From positions 1 to 64,000 of the forward strand of contig NZ_LNCD01000078.1 in assembly GCF_001542405.1 (NCBI RefSeq): 64,000 nt of DNA, written 5' to 3'. Shown in pieces: positions 59,888 through 64,000 of the stretch (its first letter is position 1; every line of letters starts with the position of its first letter). A program made the translations under genes and the position numbers. This stretch comes from Rhizobium altiplani. GTDB taxonomy: Bacteria > Pseudomonadota > Alphaproteobacteria > Rhizobiales > Rhizobiaceae. The notes below the pieces were generated by a model. The model worked only from the letters and a program-made list of their open reading frames with translations. It searched no databases and had not been told where the DNA came from.

Positions 59888-60187
59888 ATGAACGAGCGTG
59901 AAGAGAAAATCCGTCGTCGTGCTTATGAAATCTGGGAGCAGGAGGGGCGCCCGCACGGCCAGGATATGAAACACTGGCTACAGGCGTTCAAGGAATTCGG
60001 CCAGCAGGCAGACAATGCAGCCAAGCCGACGGCCAAGGCCAAATCCGCCAAGCCGCGCGCCGCGCCGAAACCCGCTGCCGACAAGCCGACGGCGAAGAAG
60101 ACAAAGGCGGCTGCGATCGCGATAACGGCTGCGCCCGGAGACAAGCCCCGTCGCACGCGTTCTCCAAAGTCCGTCACGACACACTAA
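59888..60187 (+). CDS. DUF2934 family protein
   Basis: A 99-residue protein. The N-terminal DUF2934 part is EKIRRRAYEIWEQEGRPHGQ, followed by DMKHWLQAF, a small helical domain. The tail is Lys/Ala/Pro-rich (AKSAKPRAAPKPAADK), basic and probably disordered, possibly binding nucleic acid. Family function is unknown; members are common in soil bacteria and are often stress-induced. AGGG lies seven bases before the start. Confidence 0.88.
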   Translation: MNEREEKIRRRAYEIWEQEGRPHGQDMKHWLQAFKEFGQQADNAAKPTAKAKSAKPRAAPKPAADKPTAKKTKAAAIAITAAPGDKPRRTRSPKSVTTH

Positions 60188-60321
60188 TCGTCAGCGCCTT
60201 CCCCGCCCGGGCCAACGTGGTTTGACACAGGGCGTTCGGATGTCGGGCGCAGCTGTTGGACTTTGCGCAACTGGGCGGCGAAGACGACCATGATCATCAG
60301 CGGCCTTCGCCTCGGAGCAAG

Positions 60322-60579
60322 TCACGCCAAAACCTTGGCCTCGACCGCGGCTGCGACAAAGGCATCTCTGGCGGCTTCCAGGTGTGCAAGGTGGTTCATG
60401 GCTTCCACGCACCGACGCTTCGCCGCCTCAACGTGCATGCTGCTTTGGAGCGGCCACCTGTGCTCCAGATAGTCAACAGCTTCAGCCGGACCATGAATAT
60501 GTTCAGAGGGGCGCGTTCCAATCCGGATAGCCACCGGTGCGGCCCACCTCGGTTCGGTTGCATGGCTGATCGTGTTCAT
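60322..60579 (-). CDS. DUF982 family protein
   Basis: An 85-residue protein with WAAPVAIRIGTRPSEHIHGP, AEAVDYLEHRWP and HVEAAKRRCVEAMNHLA, the three blocks of DUF982, a small family frequent in rhizobia. No function is known. GAGGAGG precedes the start at 60579, a strong ribosome site. A hairpin lies 32 bases upstream of the start (60611-60654). Confidence 0.88.
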   Translation of the reverse strand: MNTISHATEPRWAAPVAIRIGTRPSEHIHGPAEAVDYLEHRWPLQSSMHVEAAKRRCVEAMNHLAHLEAARDAFVAAAVEAKVLA

Positions 60580-60610
60580 GATGAACCTCCTCTCTGCCAA
60601 CAAACGATAA

Positions 60611-60654
60611 GCGGGATGTAGGTGTTCGCGGGAGCCGTTCAACACCTATCCCGC
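60611..60654 (-). terminator. Hairpin downstream of the rpsU operon
   Basis: On the minus strand GCGGGATAGGTGTT pairs with AACACCTACATCCCGC (two extra bases in one arm), about 65 bases after the 60719 stop, then TTATCGTTTGTT follows. It probably ends the rpsU operon, although it also sits just before the DUF982 start. Confidence 0.55.
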
Positions 60655-60718
60655 CCTCACGACGATGCCTCGACAACATATTGATGCGAGGCTGTTTCGG
60701 CAGCCAACTCGACGCGAG

Positions 60719-60913
60719 TCAGTGGACACTTGGTAGTCTTGCCGATACGGCGAAGTCCTCCGCCACAAGTTCGCTGATTGCGATCAGAACCTCTTCAGCG
60801 GTAAAGCCGGATGCTATCGTCGTTCGGATTAGATCCTGAAGATCCGGCTCGATCACCTCCCGGCAGTCTTCGAGTCGTTCGTCCGAAACAGTCAAGCTAT
60901 GCAGTTCTTCCAT
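60719..60913 (-). CDS. Small acidic protein downstream of rpsU
   Basis: A 64-residue, mostly helical acidic protein (CREVIEPDLQDLIRTTIASG, FTAEEVLIAISELVAEDFAV). It has no known domain I can name. AAAGGG lies before the ATG. It follows rpsU by 59 bases in the same direction, and the three genes here probably form one transcript. Confidence 0.7.
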   Translation of the reverse strand: MEELHSLTVSDERLEDCREVIEPDLQDLIRTTIASGFTAEEVLIAISELVAEDFAVSARLPSVH

Positions 60914-60972
60914 AATCGACCCTTTCTTGGGGTGGAATGCCGCCGAGGACTCCCGGCGGTCATCTTATAAAG

Positions 60973-61209
60973 TTATCGGCCGGATGAGCGGCGCTTGGGC
61001 GAGGCCAGGAGACCTTCGCGCTGCAACTTCTTGCGGTTGGCCTTGCGTTGTCTGGCGATCGCCTGTGCTCGTTCGCGCACGCGTCGCTCCGATGGCTTCT
61101 CGTAAGCCCGGCGTTCCTTCATTTCGCGGAAAACACCCTCGCGCTGCATCTTCTTTTTCAATGCGCGCATGGCCTGTTCGACGTTGTTGTCTCTGACAAT
61201 GACCTGCAT
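60973..61209 (-). CDS. rpsU: 30S ribosomal protein S21
   Basis: A 78-residue basic protein starting [20 protein letters not shown], followed by [20 protein letters not shown], the clear S21 signature. The basic C-terminus ([15 protein letters not shown]) is extended in alphaproteobacteria. S21 helps initiation-competent 30S subunits recognise mRNA. AAGGAG lies seven bases before the ATG. It is the second gene of a small operon. Confidence 0.97.
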   Translation of the reverse strand: MQVIVRDNNVEQAMRALKKKMQREGVFREMKERRAYEKPSERRVRERAQAIARQRKANRKKLQREGLLASPKRRSSGR

Positions 61210-61242
61210 CTTTTTCTCCTTGTTGTTGCGGTTGAGTGCCTC

Positions 61243-61392
61243 TCAGCCAAGCTGCTCGGCGATCAGCTCCTGCAGCTCACGACGGGTGAGAAGGCAGGGG
61301 TAAGGTTTCCAGTTCTTGTCCGGGCGGCGAGCGGCGTCATCGCGCTCGCGCGGACTCGCCGCTGGGGCGGCGGCGGTAATGGGTTTGTTCAA
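61243..61392 (-). CDS. Small protein ahead of rpsU, TTG start
   Basis: A 49-residue reading frame: LNKPITAAAPAASPRERDDA, then RRPDKNWKPYPCLLTRRELQ and ELIAEQLG. It begins TTG at 61392, with AAAGGAC five bases upstream, and ends TGA 33 bases before rpsU. It is too short for a 60-residue ORF cut-off. The Trp-Lys-Pro-Tyr-Pro segment and the C-terminal amphipathic helix look like a genuine conserved small protein. Confidence 0.6.
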   Translation of the reverse strand: MNKPITAAAPAASPRERDDAARRPDKNWKPYPCLLTRRELQELIAEQLG

Positions 61393-62070
61393 TTGAAGTC
61401 CTTTGCCGCACTGGCGGCACGCTCGACATGGCGACCTCTGTTTCCATCACGCAGACCGGAGGAAACGCAGTGAGATGGGACGCACGATGCGTCGACCATG
61501 TCAGGTTCGAATTTTTCGGGTGACCGCCATAAGATGGGAACGCGAGCGATGCGTTGCAAGGCTTCGTTGCGTCATACGCCCGTCGCCTACGCCGTCGACG
61601 CTGCTTGCTCTATGTTGCGGGCGACATTGCGGCCAAACTCTGAGAAGGCGTCTCTAAGCGTCGGTCCGCTGAGATTTTGGCTGGGATTTTGGCGAGGTCA
61701 CCGCAAAACAGACGATGTGAGTTTTGCAGTGACCTCTTGATGACTAGGAAATGTAATCATCCAAGCACATGCTACCTGAAGTATGGAAATAGGGAATTTA
61801 TCACATACGGTAATCCACATGAACTTTGGGAGCTGTCACCTGTTTCGCGGATGTCCGCTATGAACCTTTCGGGGAATGCCGGGCTCGAATGGTGATCCGC
61901 CGTTCGTAGCCGACCCCAATTCGGATGATGCTCTTTCCGCTGCGGGTCAGGATGTCCCAGGTCCGTATTTTCGAAGAAGGCCGCGGCGACTGTCTCGGTC
62001 CTACTGGCGCCGAGTGATCTTCGCAATTTTCCGCGACGCATACATCGCATCCGATTAAATCGCAAATGTA
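61393..62070. other. Non-coding region before the DUF3095 gene, with a hairpin
   Basis: 678 bp with no supported gene. A 16-bp imperfect stem (GAGGTCACCGCAAAAC at 61694-61709 with GTTTTGCAGTGACCTC at 61721-61736, one mismatch, 11-base loop) is the most striking element. It is not followed by a U-run. Confidence 0.4.
61694..61736. repeat. Long inverted repeat, 16-bp arms
   Basis: Arms GAGGTCACCGCAAAAC (61694-61709) and GTTTTGCAGTGACCTC (61721-61736) are complementary apart from one position. They are separated by 11 bases. The element is far from any start codon (about 400 bases upstream of the DUF3095 gene, 300 from the TTG-start gene). It could be an RNA hairpin, a mobile repeat or a regulator site. 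Confidence 0.6.
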
Positions 62071-62099
62071 TTGACCTCGCGATCCTGTTCGTGTACTTA
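62071..62099 (+). promoter_or_regulatory. Probable sigma-70 promoter of the DUF3095 gene
   Basis: TTGACC (62071-62076), a 17-base spacer and TACTTA (62094-62099) lie 55 bases upstream of the start. This is a reasonable -35/-10 pair. Confidence 0.5.
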
Positions 62100-62153
62100 A
62101 AGCGCATCCGAGTTATTCGTGTACGAAGCAAATCAACAGAAAGGGACTTTGCT

Positions 62154-63254
62154 ATGAGGCAAGGGAAAAGGTTCATGCAGCCAGCCGTCGATGCCGTGCA
62201 AGCCGATGAGCGCGCGATGGGCGGCCAACACCCAAACGCGCCCCAGGCCTATAGTGAGTTTTCGCGAGTGCTTGATCCGTCTATCTATGAGGCGCTGCCC
62301 GACGATTGGCTGGTCGGCATAACAGACGTCGTCGGTTCGACGTCCGCGATCAAGTCCGGGCGCTATGAAGACGTCAACTATGCCGGCGCATCGGTGATTG
62401 CCGCGGTTGGGAATGCCTGGGGCGACTTTGATTTCCCCTTTGTGTTTCGCGGAGACGGTGCGGCATTCGCGCTGCCACCGCAGGGGATCATGACCGCGAC
62501 ATCAGCGTTGCGGCAGGTTGTCGCCTTTGCCAAGACCAATCTCAACCTTGCTCTCCGGGCCGGCCTCCTGTCCGTGGGCGAGATACGTGCCAGCGGACGC
62601 GACGTGCGCGTCGCGCGCTACGCCGCCTCTGAAGACGCGACTTACGCGATGTTTGCCGGCGGCGGTCTCAAGTGGGCAGAGCGGCAAATCAAGAACGGCC
62701 GATATCTGGTGAAGCCAGGCAGCTACACAACCGAGCCCGATCTGACCGGCCTGAGCTGCGATTGGGAGCCGGTTCCGAGCCAGAGGGGCGAGATCCTGTC
62801 GCTGCTGGTCGAGCCATCCGAGGGCGGGAGCCCCGAAGCCTTCGCGGCATTGGCGAAGTGCGTGCTTTCCGTTCTCGACGCCGGCACGCGGCAAGCCCAT
62901 CCCCTGTCGCGGGATACCGCCATCACCAAGGACAGGGCGAGGTCGGTCAACCTCGAAACCTGGCTGGCGGTCGCCTCCAACTCAGACTTCCGCAAATATG
63001 ACGATGGCCTGCGTCTAACGTTGGATTGCACACGCGAACAGATTGAAGCGGTCGAAGCCATCCTGGTTGCAGCAAAGGCGCGGGGTGAGGTCAACTTCGG
63101 ACTGCATCGCCAATCTCACGCGCTCATGACCTGCTTCGTGCCTTCGGGCAAACCAGATTCGCATCTGCACTTTCTGGACGGCATGGGTGGCGGATACGCC
63201 AAGGCGGCCGAGATGATGGAGGCAAATGAGCTTCCGATGGTGTCAGTTCGCTAG
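62154..63254 (+). CDS. DUF3095 family protein, cyclase-like
   Basis: A 366-residue protein. The first part has class III cyclase-like motifs: WLVGITDVVGSTSAIKSGRY with an Asp in the metal position, and FPFVFRGDGAAFALPP with a second Asp. The later Asn/Arg motif of true cyclases is not obvious. The C-terminal part ends HLHFLDGMGGGYAKAAEMM. This matches the family DUF3095, whose role is unknown but is thought to relate to nucleotidyl cyclases. AAGGGA lies nine bases before the ATG at 62154. Confidence 0.82.
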   Translation: MRQGKRFMQPAVDAVQADERAMGGQHPNAPQAYSEFSRVLDPSIYEALPDDWLVGITDVVGSTSAIKSGRYEDVNYAGASVIAAVGNAWGDFDFPFVFRGDGAAFALPPQGIMTATSALRQVVAFAKTNLNLALRAGLLSVGEIRASGRDVRVARYAASEDATYAMFAGGGLKWAERQIKNGRYLVKPGSYTTEPDLTGLSCDWEPVPSQRGEILSLLVEPSEGGSPEAFAALAKCVLSVLDAGTRQAHPLSRDTAITKDRARSVNLETWLAVASNSDFRKYDDGLRLTLDCTREQIEAVEAILVAAKARGEVNFGLHRQSHALMTCFVPSGKPDSHLHFLDGMGGGYAKAAEMMEANELPMVSVR

Positions 63255-63384
63255 GGTAAACGCTGCCCGACGCGCGTCCCATTCAGGAGAATTGCCGGCG
63301 TACTGCCACTGCAGCCCCTAACCGTGGCTGCGCGCTAGATGGACGCTCGGGCGGAGAGAGGATGTGGCGCGCCGCGCTGGCACC

Positions 63385-63858
63385 TCAACCACGCCGGGCG
63401 GCTTCGATCACCGCAACGTCAATCTTCTTCATGGTCATCATCGCATCAAAAGCACGCTTTGCCTGATCACCGCCTGCCGCAAGCGCGTCGGTCAGGATGC
63501 GCGGTATGATCTGCCAGGACACACCCCACTTGTCCTTGCACCAGCCACACTCGCTCTCTTGACCGCCATTGCCGACAATGGCGTTCCAATAGCGGTCGGT
63601 CTCCGCCTGATCCTCCGTTGCGATCTGAAATGAGAAGGCTTCGGTCTGCTTGAATACTGGACCGCCATTCAAGGCGATGCACGGAATGCCCGCAACCGTG
63701 AATTCGACAACCAATACATCTCCCTGCTTGCCGTCTGGATAGTCTCCAGGTGCGCGAATGACGGCGTCCACTGCGCTATCGGGAAAAGTTTCGGCGTAAA
63801 ACCGGGCCGCAGCCTCACCATCTTTGTCGTACCACAGGCAGATCGTGTTCTTTGCCAT
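63385..63858 (-). CDS. VOC-superfamily protein (PhnB/glyoxalase-like)
   Basis: A 157-residue protein of the 3-demethylubiquinone-9-methyltransferase/PhnB-like VOC group: ICLWYDKDGEAAARFYAETF, then FPDSAVDAVIRAPGDYP and TVAGIPCIALNGGPVFKQTEAFSFQIAT (split here by position), and WGVSWQIIPRIL. These dimeric barrels bind small ligands and sometimes a metal. The function is unknown despite the old family name. AAAGGA lies eight bases before the ATG. Confidence 0.9.
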   Translation of the reverse strand: MAKNTICLWYDKDGEAAARFYAETFPDSAVDAVIRAPGDYPDGKQGDVLVVEFTVAGIPCIALNGGPVFKQTEAFSFQIATEDQAETDRYWNAIVGNGGQESECGWCKDKWGVSWQIIPRILTDALAAGGDQAKRAFDAMMTMKKIDVAVIEAARRG

Positions 63859-63942
63859 TGCGCGGGTCCTTTCGGTCTCCGTTTCGGATCTCCTTCCTCA
63901 GATAAGGGGCAACCCGTCTTTCTCCACCCTATACAGGCGATT

Positions 63943-64000
63943 TCACGCGCGCAGTTGCCAAGCGCCATGCCAATCGCCGGGATGGAAGTTCTCCTTGGTG
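63943..64000 (-). CDS. Partial gene at the window edge (C-terminus only)
   Basis: The minus strand from 64000 reads TKENFHPGDWHGAWQLRA, then a TGA at 63943-63945. It looks protein-like and probably is the end of a gene lying outside the window, 84 bases before the VOC gene. Too short for a family call. Confidence 0.3.
   Translation of the reverse strand, partial: TKENFHPGDWHGAWQLRA

Overview
The window looks like a chromosomal (or chromid) segment of a Rhizobiaceae alphaproteobacterium (Rhizobium / Sinorhizobium / Ensifer group). The reasons are the rrn operon order 23S-5S-tRNA-fMet, the high GC with C/G-ending codons, the abundance of ABC importers for sugars, sulfonates and peptides each with a local regulator, cyclase-TPR proteins of the rhizobial type, and small DUF982, DUF2934 and S21 genes typical of this family. 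The species cannot be fixed from the sequence alone. There is no phage, CRISPR array or plasmid replication gene; the only mobile element seen is one decayed IS3-family copy next to the rrn operon.

Layout. 1-3271: 3' part of an rRNA operon (23S, 5S, three tandem hairpins, tRNA-fMet, terminator). 3379-4571: IS3-family insertion sequence with an intact orfA and a broken orfB. 4864-6856: divergent universal stress protein and a stand-alone phnM. 6944-12104: LacI regulator divergent from a three-gene sugar ABC importer, with two matching operators. 12535-19177: a CDC48/p97-like double AAA+ ATPase and two nucleotidyl cyclase-TPR proteins with a small ABM-domain monooxygenase between them. 19232-22955: a MarR regulator, an exported alpha/beta hydrolase, a secreted cupin and a Tat-exported epoxide hydrolase, linked by three copies of one palindrome. 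23015-27380: a LysR remnant, then a sulfonate-type ABC importer with a DszA/NtaA-type flavin monooxygenase. 27784-33017: a second sulfonate/taurine-type importer with a HisD-fold dehydrogenase and an SDR, a candidate pathway for a small hydroxylated (perhaps sulfonated) substrate. 33838-41902: one long operon of a GntR/FCD regulator, a Dpp-like importer and two DapA-family lyases.

42372-50396: KatG, a DUF3175 remnant, a lipoprotein, a LysR/SDR divergent pair, an outer-membrane beta-barrel protein and a CYTH-CHAD protein. 50630-54649: aldo/keto reductase, DUF899 protein with a small membrane protein, and divergent from these a two-winged-helix regulator with a beta-propeller protein. 54709-58383: a TetR-HlyD-ABC efflux operon whose four genes all overlap by ATGA. 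58688-64000: a BKACE enzyme, a glycine-zipper lipoprotein, DUF2934 and DUF982 proteins, an rpsU operon that includes a 49-residue gene starting at TTG, a DUF3095 cyclase-like protein, a VOC protein and a gene end cut by the window edge.

How it fits together. Most of the window is nutrient scavenging and stress defence: four ABC importers for different classes of organic solutes, each beside enzymes that could process the imported compound, plus oxidative-stress (KatG), osmotic/envelope (BON, glycine zipper, OMP) and efflux functions. All functions are read from sequence motifs and gene context; no database search was run.
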